From Eumeta japonica (lineage: Eukaryota; Arthropoda; Insecta; Lepidoptera; Psychidae), in the NCBI GenBank assembly GCA_005406025.1, contig BGZK01000149.1, positions 372,001 through 436,000 on the forward strand: DNA of 64,000 nucleotides, written 5' to 3'. The position numbers and the translations under genes were made by a program. Positions within the stretch are counted from its first letter, which is position 1. Each line of letters begins with the position of its first letter. Of the stretch, positions 47,380-57,890 are shown in pieces. Below the pieces are notes generated by a model that saw only the letters and a program-made list of their open reading frames with translations, did no database searches and was not told the origin of the DNA.

Positions 47380-48070
47380 TTTGAAGAACTTGGAGCTACC
47401 AAGCAATTATGAAGAACATACGTAAACTTGGTTTGGACAGAAAACGCAAAGCGTTAACAAAGACAAAGGAGTCAAATAGGAATAACCACTTTCACCTAAG
47501 CTTTTCGCCATTTTGTATTCCAATAAAATGGCGGAAAAACACTAAAAGAACTAGTTAGTGAAATAAGAATGAACCAGGGTCTAGGAATTGATGTCTCCAT
47601 AATTTTACCGTTCACAGACGACATTATTGTAGGCAATAACATCATGGTTTTCAGTGATGTATAAACTACTTAAATAGCTTTTAATATCAGTGGATTTGAA
47701 GTTAAGCAATACAAAGGCTAAGATGTTCGTTCAAAATCCAAAAATGTCAACAACCCCAAAGAGATACAAAAGGTAAATGGGTCTTTATAAAGCTTTTCGA
47801 CGTAATCAAGTACCTTAAAAGGTATTAGATAATTTAGTTGTAATGAGGAACAAGATAAGTACAAGAAGCAAACAAGCCAAATCTATGCCAAAGGTCTGAT
47901 TCCTTTCATTTAGAAAACTAAAATTTCGTTAGATAATTGGAAATTTAATATATAAAATGATTATTTTTCAATACACGATATCTCTATTGGATTTAGTTTT
48001 ACTAATCAAACTGAGTAGAGCACGACTAAGGCAGTATGGAAGAGGATTCGTAACAGTTTTCTTGACAGGA
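47380..48070 (+). pseudogene. RTE-like non-LTR retrotransposon RT remnant
   Basis: In alternating frames the plus strand gives SPKLFAILYSN (47497-47530), LPFTDDIIVGNN (degraded F-ADD catalytic motif, about 47605-47640), VDLKLSNTKAKMFVQNPKMS (the GL-MN--KTK-M block) and NKISTRSKQAK, the order found in RTE-clade reverse transcriptases. Further on, degraded text near 48030-48060 matches the LRDRIRN region. All blocks are separated by stops and shifts. It is followed immediately by family R. The N-terminal endonuclease is absent. Confidence 0.65.
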
Positions 48071-48096
48071 TTATTGACACATTATAGCATCAAATC

Positions 48097-48265
48097 CAAT
48101 TTTTAGCTTAAGGTTGCATGAATATTGGCTGGGTCTATATTTTTATCATTCCTAATTCAGACTTCAATCTGTCCATCTTTATCCTATGTTCTTTTCTGGG
48201 TATCGGTGCTTGTTTCTTTCAATAATTACGACTGACCGAAAGTTAAAACAGTGTGATGATAAAAC
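48097..48265 (+). repeat. Family R retroelement 3' tail, copy 2 (decayed)
   Basis: AAGGTTGCATGAATATTGGC, TGGGTCTATATTTTTATCAT, TCCTAATTCAGACTTCAATC and GTGTGATGATAA align in order with the other R copies. Its position right after an RTE remnant in the same orientation suggests that R could be the 3' untranslated end of that LINE; the other two copies have no RT beside them. Confidence 0.5.
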
Positions 48266-48531
48266 TAAAATTCTGTTAAGGGCACGGATAGGACAATGAC
48301 TTTTGTAACTAACAAATTTCAAGTCGATAATAATAGAAAGTATGAAGAAAAACGGGTGCAATCAAAAGTCTTAAGAGTTCGTTTGCGGTCTGTTAGTTTA
48401 AGGCTAAGGTTGTTTAATAAAATATAAATATTTAATCTTTGTTTGGGTAAGCATCTTAATTAAATATTTAAAATACTACGCATTTGTGCTGATCTTTAAA
48501 AAAATAGGTATATTGTAACTAATAATTTGGA

Positions 48532-48535
<4 letters not shown>

Positions 48536-48604
<69 letters not shown>
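48536..48604. repeat. (AT)n microsatellite, about 34 units
   Basis: Uninterrupted alternating A and T for 69 bases. Confidence 0.95.
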
Positions 48605-48605
<1 letters not shown>

Positions 48606-49114
48606 CAAAATTAAGTATTTATTTTGAAAATTATTAATTAAATAATATATTTAAGTACTTCAATCGAGTATCACTAAAAGTAAAGGATATGATCGTAAAT
48701 TCAAACATGAAACAGGTCGATGTTATCTTGAAAAAAACCGGACAAGTTCGAATAGGACTCGTACTGTGAGGGTTATGTGCAAACTTAATTATGTATGTAG
48801 ATATTTCATCCATCATAAATCTCAAAGATTTTTATTCTGCTTTCAATACCAATGCTGGCGAGATATTCTTTTTAGGAAGTCCAAAATTTTTGATTATTTT
48901 TTTAATGTTTCGATTTCTTAAAATATCCGAATTTTTTAAAATCACTTTTCCAACTCCTAAACGAACGCTAATACTTCTTCGACAGGCGATGAAAATGAAA
49001 AATGAAATATTCACGTAAAAAAAAAAATTAGGAAGGATTTCTTCTAAGAGCTCGATACCATCTACTTAACTCTGCTCTAAAATGTTCTACCATACAAAGC
49101 TAGTTACAGTTGAG
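48605..49114. other. AT-rich non-coding DNA
   Basis: Overlapping open frames on both strands at 48791-49018 reflect composition; nothing recognised. Confidence 0.4.
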
Positions 49115-49318
49115 CCTATAATATCTATTACCTATCTCGACTCCAGTTTCTGGCTAAAAGTTGTATGAATGCCGGCTGGCTCTACATTCCTATCACTCCT
49201 AATCTAGACTAGAACCTACACTCGCCTCATGTGATTACTCTCCCTTCGGTGTATCGGGGACTTGTCCCTTTCAGTCATTGCGATTGGCTGAAGGATAGGC
49301 TAATAATGATGATGAAAT
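49115..49318 (+). repeat. Family R retroelement 3' tail, copy 3
   Basis: CAGTTTCTGGCTAAAAGTTG, TGCCGGCTGGCTCTACATTC, CCTTCGGTGTATCGGGGACT, TGTCCCTTTCAGTC and GATTGGCTGAAGGATAGGC, ending TAATAATGATGATGAAAT. It is the best preserved of the three copies and shows the (GAT)n end clearly. Confidence 0.65.
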
Positions 49319-49616
49319 ATCCGGTTTTTTAAAAATCTCAAGTTTTCATATCGTAAAATGTACTCTCATAATTAGTCTACTATCACGGTCAATACTACGA
49401 AAAAAAAAAAAAATCACATGATATGACTACAAATTATCAATTTTTCATATTTTTTCCTTAACTTGTACTATGAAACCTTTCTTTCATGCCAAAATTCATG
49501 ATTTCAACGCCAAATTCATTGCAAAATTTCAAGTGCCTAATTCATTTCAAATTCATTGCCAAATTTCATGATTTTACGTCAATGAGAAGTATAATACTGG
49601 ATTAGATGCTTAATTG

Positions 49617-49790
49617 CACGCCTCATAAGCGGCGGAGCGTTGAGGTAGTGCTCTACTCTCTCGCCTTACAAAAATCAAGTGATTTTTTGAACAATAAGTG
49701 TCTCTATTTATTTTTTATAGCACTTATATAATAATATTTACACATAAATATCAAGGAAAAACACTGGTTTCAACACTTATGACATTTTTA
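49617..49790 (+). repeat. Family H duplicated segment, copy 1
   Basis: CGCCTCATAAGCGGCGGAGC, GTAGTGCTCTACTCTCTCGC and AAAAATCAAGTGATTTTTTG, then AACACTGGTTTCAACACTTA, align with copy 2 at 50094-50265. The family is not recognised. The spacing of about 480 bp suggests a local tandem duplication or the ends of one element. Confidence 0.5.
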
Positions 49791-50093
49791 AAAGACATTT
49801 TGCGTTTTAAATTAATGAAAAAGATGTTTAACAAAATTATTCCGTGGACGTCCGTGTGTCTATGTATCCATACTCGGTGGTTACGATAACTTCCGAAAAA
49901 CTTAGCTAATTAAGTCCATTTTCTTTCCAAACGCTTTAGTATTATCCTAAACTATTTCCTTTCGAAGATCACGGTCTAAGTAAACGTAGTTTAATTGTAA
50001 TTAGTATTATAAAAATACGACTGGATATTTTGTTCGTTGTATATATATAGTATAGTAAACTTAGGTCCGTTCACAACGCTTGCGTGGTATTTT
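49791..50093. other. AT-rich spacer between the H copies
   Basis: Contains GTGGACGTCCGTGTGTCTAT (about 49843). Nothing coding. Confidence 0.35.
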
Positions 50094-50265
50094 TGCATGC
50101 CTCATAAGTGGAGCGCTGAGTTAGTGATCTACTCTCGCTTTATAAAAATCAAGCTATTTTTTGAACTTTAAATTTTTTCATGTTACTCATAATGTACCTA
50201 TATAATATGTACTTATATAAATGCACGGATGATAAGAAAAAAACATTCGTACTAATATATCTATA
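50094..50265 (+). repeat. Family H duplicated segment, copy 2
   Basis: TGCCTCATAAGTGGAGCGCT, GTGATCTACTCTCGCTTTAT and AAAAATCAAGCTATTTTTTG correspond to copy 1 with scattered substitutions and short deletions. Confidence 0.5.
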
Positions 50266-50269
50266 ATTG

Positions 50270-50512
50270 TAAAAATTGAACGACCGCTATGAAGTGTGCT
50301 ATTTTGAATTTTCCAAAATTTTTTTTATGGCTTCAAGGGACCGTAGATTTGTATATCTACCTTTGAGCTGTATTTGATGTTTATTTCAACTTAATACCTT
50401 CACGAGTTCCTGAGAAAAAAGCTCTTGACAGACAGACGATATAGGCGGACAACGAAGTGATTCTATAAGGGTTCCATTTTCTTTTAGAGGTATGGAACCC
50501 TAAAAAATACTA
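50270..50512 (-). repeat. Dispersed repeat family G, copy 3
   Basis: The reverse complement begins TTAGGGTTCCATACCTCTAA, then ATGGAACCCTTATAGAATCA, CTTCGTTGTCCGCC, GTCTGTCTGTCAAGAGC and GTATTAAGTTGAAATAA, and continues to GGTCCCTTGAAGCC. This defines the family most clearly in the window and aligns with 4246-4480. Confidence 0.65.
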
Positions 50513-50555
50513 ATTATATAATGAATATAAAGTCCAATATTTTTTTCACAGATGT

Positions 50556-50561
50556 TTTATT
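50556..50561 (-). terminator. Possible polyadenylation signal for the minus-strand candidate exon
   Basis: TTTATT on the plus strand (AATAAA on the minus strand, within GCAATAAAACATC), about 250 bases downstream of the candidate stop at 50811. AATAAA is frequent in AT-rich DNA, so support is weak. Confidence 0.2.
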
Positions 50562-50810
50562 GCTTTAAATTAAAATGTAACAAAATTAATATATGATATT
50601 GTAAACAGTACAAAGAAAACCATTTCTTAGAAATAATTGGGGTACAAGTGCGTATTATATTTTTATGACGTATTCATTTGAATATAATATAGTTATATGT
50701 TATGTTATAATTATATATAAATATCATAAAATATAAATATAATTCAACTTTACTCGCAAATAATGAATATACAATAAATAGATAAGTGTTGGCTATTTCC
50801 TAACGAGATT

Positions 50811-51020
50811 TTAATAGTTGAGTCTTCTAATTCCGTTCAGTTTTCGGTCGGGGCCAGTGTACACCTTTGTTGACATCACTGATTGTTTTTCGATTCGGCT
50901 GCGTTCAGGGAGATCCGTTTTATTTCTGCGAGAATTGTCTAGCCTGGTTTTTCTGTTGGATTCCCTGCTTTGATCCGGCGGAAGCGTTTTCAGAGTTTTG
51001 TTCTGTATACGATTTATCTT
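50811..51020 (-). CDS. Candidate terminal coding exon, unknown protein
   Basis: On the minus strand a T9 tract followed by AAG could be a splice acceptor (about 51021-51031). The frame then stays open for about 68 codons to a TAA at 50811. Codon use is balanced and the peptide is strongly charged and hydrophilic (KTLPPDQSRESNRKTRLDNS and later KVYTGPDRKLNGIRRLNY). It reads like a disordered basic C-terminus. No family was recognised and no matching upstream exon was found in the window. Confidence 0.35.
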   Translation of the reverse strand, partial: KINRIQNKTLKTLPPDQSRESNRKTRLDNSRRNKTDLPERSRIEKQSVMSTKVYTGPDRKLNGIRRLNY

Positions 51021-51065
51021 AAAAAAAAAGTAGCGATTTCCGGTAACAATCGAATCCAAGTGCAT

Positions 51066-51384
51066 GATTTCTGTAGTACTTATTATAATATTATGTAGAA
51101 TATATTGTTTCAGATTGTAATCATCCCACCGTTAAAGTATATCCTTTCACAATTTATTTATTTCTGTACAATGGAGTTAGACCAGAAGCTTTCCACGCTG
51201 GTCTAGCGCTGTCAACGACTGTTGTCATCATGTGATGAAATAATGCGGGAACGACGCTAAACTTGCTCTTCCAAGCATGAAATGAGTGATTTACTTTGAC
51301 TTAAGTGAAAAACCCCGGTTAGTTCGCCGGTATTCAGAATTTCTTACGTAGAAGGTCGAAAAACATTATTCTAAGGTATAAGAC
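51066..51384. other. Non-coding DNA
   Basis: Nothing recognised. Confidence 0.35.
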
Positions 51385-51480
51385 GGTTCGTAAACGATTG
51401 ACGAATGTCAATGAATCGAGAGAAGTACGTAAAGATTGTACTATGCAGAGGTCCATCGTTTCTGTCGATCTCCCTTAAAA
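51385..51480 (+). repeat. Family C coding remnant, copy 4
   Basis: The plus strand encodes KRLTNVNESREVRKDCTMQR and then SIVSVDLP before stops, matching the family C C-terminal pattern (KRLM-V-E-R-VCKD-T---SIVSAYP). Confidence 0.55.
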
Positions 51481-52500
51481 ATAGGTGTAAACTTAAAAAT
51501 AAAAAAAAATCTTACCGAACAACTTTAATACACATTTAATTTTCTACTATAACCATAAAGCAAAACATATTGTCTGGAGTCTTGCGCGATAGGCTCACAA
51601 AACGGCTGTGATAAAATTTGAATAATAACCCGTTATCATAGAAACGACTGCATTAGCACCACGCGACCAGGACGCTTAGGGCGCCCCTCTTTCACCCCAC
51701 CCTACCCCTGTGCCTGCGGGGGACGAGCGAGGCGATATAATTTAGGTAAATACTATGGAAAAGTATGTATAGGGACAGCGTCCTTCACATCGTGGTCGTG
51801 CAATAAAAGATGAGACGTCAGAGGGGGTTCAGTCGAGTCGATTATCGTATAGAGCCTGCTCGCTTGGAAATCATTTGGGATGGAGAAATTTTAATGGCTT
51901 CCTTTGTTCGCTTCATTGATAACTTTAAAATGGCGCGTCATTTCAATATCTGGACGTACTTATTCTGTGTAATTTAGGGAAGAACCGTCTTGTTGTTATG
52001 CGTGTAATGAATTTTTATTATTAGCAGATTTTGCAATACTTTAGTAATGGGCGAACAAAAATAAAAAGTATATAAATGTATTGCACAATATTTAGTAATG
52101 GGTAACAGACATACAAATCTGGAGATATAATACACACATTCAAATAAGCATATAATATACACGTATTATATACTTATTTGATATATGAGAGTTTGTGATA
52201 ACGATAGTGTGCATTTTGGATATATTCGGATAATTACTTTATAAATAATATAATTGGCGCCACCCCACAGGTGTCCAAAAAATTTTTTCTTAAACCCTTT
52301 GGTGACACTCAACGATTTTTGAGCGATAATACTTCAGAAAGTTTTAAAAATAGCAAAGTAATTTTATACAAAACAATTTTAATAACTGTAAGTTATATAC
52401 TTCTTTATAAAACAAAGTCATTTTGTCTTTAAGTCATCAAAGATTTAATACAGTGAAAAGATGGACCTCAACAATATGTCTATTAAGGTAGGCAGATGTT
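51481..52500. other. Non-coding; GC-richer block at 51650-51870
   Basis: The GC-richer block (GGGCGCCCCTCTTTCACCCC) has no long frame or recognised repeat. The remainder is AT-rich. Confidence 0.35.
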
Positions 52501-52609
52501 AAGTCTTTTGTCAAATGTTATCGAAGCGACTACCGACACACTCACTAAACACATTGTTTATAATCTCGCAAATCACGCGTTTGTAGTACTGTTGAACGTT
52601 ATCAATACC
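52501..52609 (+). repeat. Family A repeat, copy 2, left part
   Basis: TTTATAATCTCGCAAATCAC, GCGTTTGTAGTACTGTTGAA and CGTTATCAATACC align with 24900-24976. The alignment breaks exactly where the SINE begins (52610). Confidence 0.6.
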
Positions 52610-53760
52610 TAGGTGTCAGACTGGTACAGTTGATAGTGACCCTATTTCCTGCGTTAGGAACATGGGTTTGATTTCCGCACAAGACGAACATTTATTTATT
52701 TGACTTTGTTTATAGTCTCGCAAATCACGTATTCGTAATACAGTTGAACATTAACTATACCTAACTGCCAGACTGGCACAGTTGATAGTGACCCTATTTC
52801 CTGCGTTAGGAACATGGGTTTGATTTCCGCACAAGACGAACATTTATTTATTTGACTTTGTTTATAGTCTCGCAAATCACGTATTCGTAATACAGTTGAA
52901 CATTAACTATACCTAACTGCCAGACTGGCACAGTTGATAGTGACCCTATTTCCTGCGTTAGGAACATGGGTTTGATTTCCGCACAAGACGAACATTTATT
53001 TATTTGACTTTGTTTATAGTCTCGCAAATCACGTATTCGTAATACAGTTGAACATTAACTATACCTAACTGCCAGACTGGCACAGTTGATAGTGACCCTA
53101 TTTCCTGCGTTAGGAACATGGGTTTGATTTCCGCACAAGACGAACATTTATTTATTTGACTTTGTTTATAGTCTCGCAAATCACGTATTCGTAATACAGT
53201 TGAACATTAACTATACCTAACTGCCAGACTGGCACAGTTGATAGTGACCCTATTTCCTGCGTTAGGAACATGGGTTTGATTTCCACAAGACGAACATTTA
53301 TTTATTTGACTTTGTTTATAGTCTCGCAAATCACGTATTCGTAATACAGTTGAACATTAACTATACCTAACTGCCAGACTGGCACAGTTGATAGTGACCC
53401 TATTTCCTGCGTTAGGAACATGGGTTTGATTTCCGCACAAGACGAACATTTATTTATTTGACTTTGTTTATAGTCTCGCAAATCACGTATTCGTAATACA
53501 GTTGAACATTAACTATACCTAACTGCCAGACTGGCACAGTTGATAGTGACCCTATTTCCTGCGCTGGGAGCTGGATTTGATTTTCACACAAGGCAAACAT
53601 TTATTTATTTGACATTGTTTATAATCTCGCAAATCACGCGTTCGTAATACTGTTGAATATTATCAATACCTAACTGCCATATTGGCGCAGTTAATAATGA
53701 CTCTATTTCCTACGCTGGGAGCATGGGTTTGATTTCCACACAAGGCAAACCTTATTTGTT
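52548..53760 (+). repeat. Tandem array of eight ~152-bp units (SINE head plus host flank)
   Basis: The marker AAGACGAAC/AAGGCAAAC recurs at 52681, 52833, 52985, 53137, 53287, 53439, 53590 and 53742, giving periods of 152, 152, 152, 150, 152, 151 and 152. Each unit contains about 57 bases of family-A flank (TTTATAGTCTCGCAAATCAC through TTAACTATACC) followed by about 95 bases of SINE head with an A-box-like TGGCACAGTTGA and a B-box-like GGTTTGATTTCC. Units 2-6 are almost identical (one 2-bp deletion), while the first and last two are diverged. Unequal exchange after SINE insertion explains this pattern. Confidence 0.9.
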
Positions 53761-53954
53761 TGATTAAAAATTAATGTTTTTATTGGGTCAGGGTATTTCC
53801 GTGTATCACTCCTTGTATATATTTATAAAAAAAGGTAAATGTGTATAATACCATATCCAAGTCTCATTGCTTATAATTTGGGATTAGATGGTGTATCTGA
53901 TCCCAAACTATCTCTACACACACTGTGAATGTGTAGAAAGATATTATTATTATA
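53671..53954 (+). mobile_element. Full-length tRNA-derived SINE at the array's right end
   Basis: The last unit continues into a SINE body and a 3' region with GCTTATAATTTGGGATTAGA and TGGTGTATCTGATCCC, then a short (TTA)n-like end. It is flanked by AATACC at 53665-53670 and 53955-53960, a direct target duplication. The paralogous family-A copy at 24971 shows the empty site. Head similarity to common lepidopteran SINEs (G-CAGTTGATAGTGACCCT) supports the class. Confidence 0.75.
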
Positions 53955-53960
53955 AATACC

Positions 53961-54500
53961 ACTTTTTCTTTCAGGTCGGTTGCAATTAAATTTCAAAAAA
54001 ATTATAGTTTATATCAAATTTAGCTCTGTAAAGTTTCAAATCCTTTATTTTTTCGGACACAATAAAGAATGTCACTAGTCTTTTTCTATAATATTTCATA
54101 CAACATATCTGTTTCAAGAAAATATTGCTGAAAACGTGTTTAGGAAAAAAAAAAATTTTCCTTTCTTTCCTCAAAGGCTAATGTCAAAAAACGAGAGATA
54201 TTTATCTATTTAACAACGCTTCGCCAGCACAGGTATAGTTATGTTTTTAAGGAAATTTTACTAAATAATTACTTAAAGACGGTCAATCACTTGCCTTAAG
54301 AAAAAAAACTGTGACAAAACGAAAAAAAAACTCTTTGTAATTATGATATAAGCGAACGGGATAAAACACAACGGAAAAAGCGCTGTTTTCAAAATCCTAA
54401 CACGCGTACATACTTTCACACACATATACATTTTTGCTGTATCTATACGCTGACGACTCGACGGTTTTTATATGACAGATAAGCATTGACTTGTGCTTTC
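53961..54500 (+). repeat. Family A repeat, copy 2, right part
   Basis: CTTTTTCTTTCAGGTCGGTT, GCAATTAAATTTCAAAAAAA, GCCAGCACAGGTATAG, TTTTACTAAATAATTACTT, CGGAAAAAGCGCTGTTTTC and AAAATCCTAACACGCGTACA align with copy 1 (24977-25106 and 25961-26335). Confidence 0.65.
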
Positions 54501-55560
54501 TGCCGTTGGCGTCCCTAATGCAGCCTCCATGCGCCGCTTGCGGTCAATCGTGTAAAATCTCGCGTTGGTTCGTTGTGCAAGTCAGTTCTCAAAAAGATTA
54601 ACAGATGATGTGATAAAATAAAAAAAATATTTAACAGCACGGTTTTTTTTTTTCATAAATTATATTTATCATTAGAGGTATGTGCATGTACGGGACTACA
54701 AGGTATGCCCAGCTTATTTGGTTGTGTGAATCGCACGCGCGTAGGTTTCTCAGTCATATATGTACGGATATGTGTAAGTTCTTAATACGAGCTTCGTATT
54801 ACACGCTATTATTTATTACTTGGACTGCGCTCTGAATAGAGAACGGAAGAAGTCGCTCTTATTTCGGAGTTCGACCTCATAATACACACATTTAGATTGG
54901 TTTGAAAACTGATGTTATTCGCCTATTACTACTGATATCTACCAAAATCGCGATATGGAACCGGATTTTGTATGTTTTTTGCTATAAAACAAACTCTATG
55001 CGTACTTCGATGAAATATGATAATAAGACCTCGATCTTGGTGAGATTCGTAATGTTTTTTATGGAAGATGTTATACCATATTAAATAAAAAAATTAAATT
55101 AATATAGGTAATATGATCTTTTAATTGGAAATAAAGATATGAGGTTTATCATTACAGTTCATGTTATGCACATTTGTTATTACTTTGTTGCTCTGTCTGA
55201 CTACATGACAGTTCAGTATGATTTGCGTGATCAATTAATAAAAAATGAAGTGTATTAGATTTTATTAAGCTTATAAATGTCAAATTAAGGTTAAGTTAAT
55301 AACTATCATATAAGCTTATACATATATATGTATATATAATGTATGCGAAAGTATGTTTGTTACAATATTTATTTTCCGATTGTATTTGAATCGCTAATGG
55401 ATGGGAAACTAATTTTATATAAAAGTTGATAATTTCCTGCACAATAGTACATATTAGGCCTAAAAAAAGTAATAAAAATTTCTAGCCAAGTTCAAATTTA
55501 GCTTCATGTAAGAAACAACGATGGAAATTCGTTACGTGATTCAAAGCTTTTGGTTGAAAT
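54501..55560. other. AT-rich non-coding DNA
   Basis: No supported feature. A 60-codon frame at 54902-55084 is not convincing. Confidence 0.4.
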
Positions 55561-55693
55561 GATATTTTTTTTTCAATGTATGTACACCAGGAAACTGGTA
55601 ATAGGAGACCGCGAGCAATTTGAAATTATTAAATAAAATAAACATCCATAAATTTTAATCAATGCCCACCGAAGCGGGCGGGTAACAGCTAGT
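55560..55693 (+). mobile_element. Helitron-like 3' terminus
   Basis: A hairpin (GCCCACC-GAA-GCGGGC, 55664-55679, five pairs with one mismatch) is followed after nine bases by CTAG (55689-55692) and then T. This is the classical Helitron 3' end. The left boundary is unknown and no Rep/helicase coding is present. Confidence 0.6.
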
Positions 55694-56700
55694 GGATAAT
55701 AACTCTATAGTAGTTACAATAATAACTGACTTCATTCATTAATTTAGTACTTTCCATTTGATTTATTTGCTACACGACAACGCTTTTCGCTCGCTTATGC
55801 GGTCAGTCAGACTCGTCGCGCATTACGATGGTAATGTTCTTCATCTCCCCACTGGCCTTCGACTTGCCTAGTGCTCGCGTATAAGTACACGACAGGCTGG
55901 CGATGCGGGCTGGGGATATTAATGACTGTCCGGACGGGTCCGGGACCAACTGCTTAACGCGTTTTCGGGGCACGGAGCTGGTGGCTTAAGTTAGAAAGAA
56001 GTTAAGAAAATATGGAAACAATAAAATACAATGGTTCAGATTTTCTAATGATTATTGAACGTTATTATGCTTTTGTACCTGCCTTCTTGCGTTTTTTAAG
56101 CGTTCTTCTAGAGAGTTCCTGCCTTTTCGTAGGTAAAATGTACCTTTTTTCTTTGTTTAAAAAATGACCCTTAATGTATATCATTAACTTTGATGAATTA
56201 TTCACATGACAAACAAAATTTAGTAAATGTGCAGATTTATGTTATAGTAAGTACTTATCTGCACACTGTTTAATACTTAACTTAATAAAAATAAAGTTTA
56301 GATAGGATTTAAAAAAAAATTTAATTGTATATTATATTGTCCATTTTAATAAATATTTTTATAATGCAGATTAATCAAAAACAAGACTATGGACTGTTAT
56401 TGCTCCTTTTTTTTTTTCGATTATTTCGTGCATTTATAACATTCGTGAATGCATCTAAAACGAATTTTTAAGTGTAGATTTTAATTTATGAATAAATTCT
56501 TTTGAATGAACAATCAAGTTCAATCAAGACACGGCCCTTCTAACACTGTGTGACAAACACTACACTAAGACGCAAGCACGTATAACATACAAAGGTCGAA
56601 TGGTGTCAGTGAACTATAGGGTGATTTTTTACTATTTTGTTTTGTGTGTCTATGCATGTGAGAGTGCGTACGTGAAGTTGAGTATACATATTAAAAAGTT
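55694..56700. other. Non-coding; GC-rich block at 55780-55990
   Basis: The GC-rich block includes CGGACGGGTCCGGGACC and ACGCGTTTTCGGGGC; no frame or repeat is recognised. The rest is AT-rich. Confidence 0.35.
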
Positions 56701-56703
56701 ACA

Positions 56704-56935
56704 GGGGGCAAACGAGGAGAGATGTCTATCACCGTTGCCCATGGACATTTGCAATCACAGAGGAGACAACAGTTTGTCGCCGTTGCTTTTAAGAAAGGAG
56801 TAGCATATCTGATAGAAGGGGGAGTGGCCCGATGGCGCTTTTGGAAAAGAATAGGATATTGCTATCAATACCCTATTCTTTTCTATTCTATTCTCTTTTC
56901 AATATTCCTATGAATAGGACAGCGGAAGGTGCCAC
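56704..56935 (-). repeat. Family T 3' tail, copy 4
   Basis: GGGCAAACGAGGAGAGATGT, CTATCACCGTTGCCCATGGA and CATTTGCAATCACAGAGGAG, then GTTTGTCGCCGTTGC, are the reverse complement of the family tail. To the right, CCCTATTCTTTTCTATTCTA-like text and GGAATA-type inverted words may belong to the same element. Confidence 0.55.
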
Positions 56936-57769
56936 TTCACGTTTGTATTACGTAAGAGTGCGCAGGTTCATTGTAGTGCGCAGGCAGGTACATTTTCCGT
57001 ATTTTTAAATTTGAATTTTCAATTTCATAGTACGCCTCTCGCACCATTTGAGTCTTTAATGACGACCACCTTTCAAAGTTGTTGAATGGATCTAAGTTAT
57101 AAAAATTGTAATTACAAACTACGAATTTCACAACTGCAGGTCGCTACCTGAAGCGATGAAGCGAAGATATTAATTTTTTCTGAACCTTCTCGTAATAATT
57201 GCTATCTTTTTGTTCGATCTTGATAATATAATATAAATAAGTACTCTGGAGTAGGATCAAGGAAGGATCAACAGAAAGATAACTAGACATTTTCAAGTTC
57301 GCCTTCGAATCTAGCGAAGCAATCGTCGATTAATCAATTAAATGTCTAAAGATTTACAATAACGATCCAAATCGGTTTACTTGCCTCAAACATTTGTTTC
57401 TTGGAAGTGGACGGGCGCATGTATAATTGCATATTGTTACTTGAAGGGCGATTTGCCTCATTAATTAATATTAAACAACACATACAAGCAGACATAATCA
57501 ACGGAGAGTTCATGAATGTTACATGTAAGTTCAGTGTGTTGTCATTTCTATTATTTCTGAAACAACGTTGTCGGGATACCGATGAAGCTCCAATAATATT
57601 GACGAGTAAAGGTACAAATTCACTGTAACCTTAAAAGTTTTCGCATATCTTCCGCGTTCCGAATGTCGTCACAATCCACAATTTTTTCCCCTCTCTCCGT
57701 AACCGAAACGCGGACGACCTTATGCGGAAAGGATTCAAGTGCAGGATATAATCAAAACTCAAAAACGGC
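56936..57769. other. Non-coding DNA
   Basis: Nothing recognised. Confidence 0.35.
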
Positions 57770-57890
57770 ATTGTGATTGAGAGCTGGACCGGGATCGTAT
57801 CGAAGACCGGAATCAGGGTTGCAATTGAGACCAGGGTTGAAATCAGAATCAGGATTGGTAGCGAGATCGATCGACATAAAAGGTGGACGA
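57770..57890 (-). repeat. Degenerate purine-rich repeat (Helitron-interior type)
   Basis: Words such as GACCGGGATCG, GACCGGAATCAGG, GAGACCAGGG and AATCAGGATTGG repeat irregularly. The reverse complement of the pyrimidine-rich tract in the Helitron-like element (18800-18960) has the same style, so this may be a fragment of that family in the opposite orientation. Confidence 0.4.

Noticed and set aside
52548..53760. CRISPR array
   Set aside because: Units are directly contiguous 152-bp repeats without unique spacers, and the context is a eukaryotic SINE.
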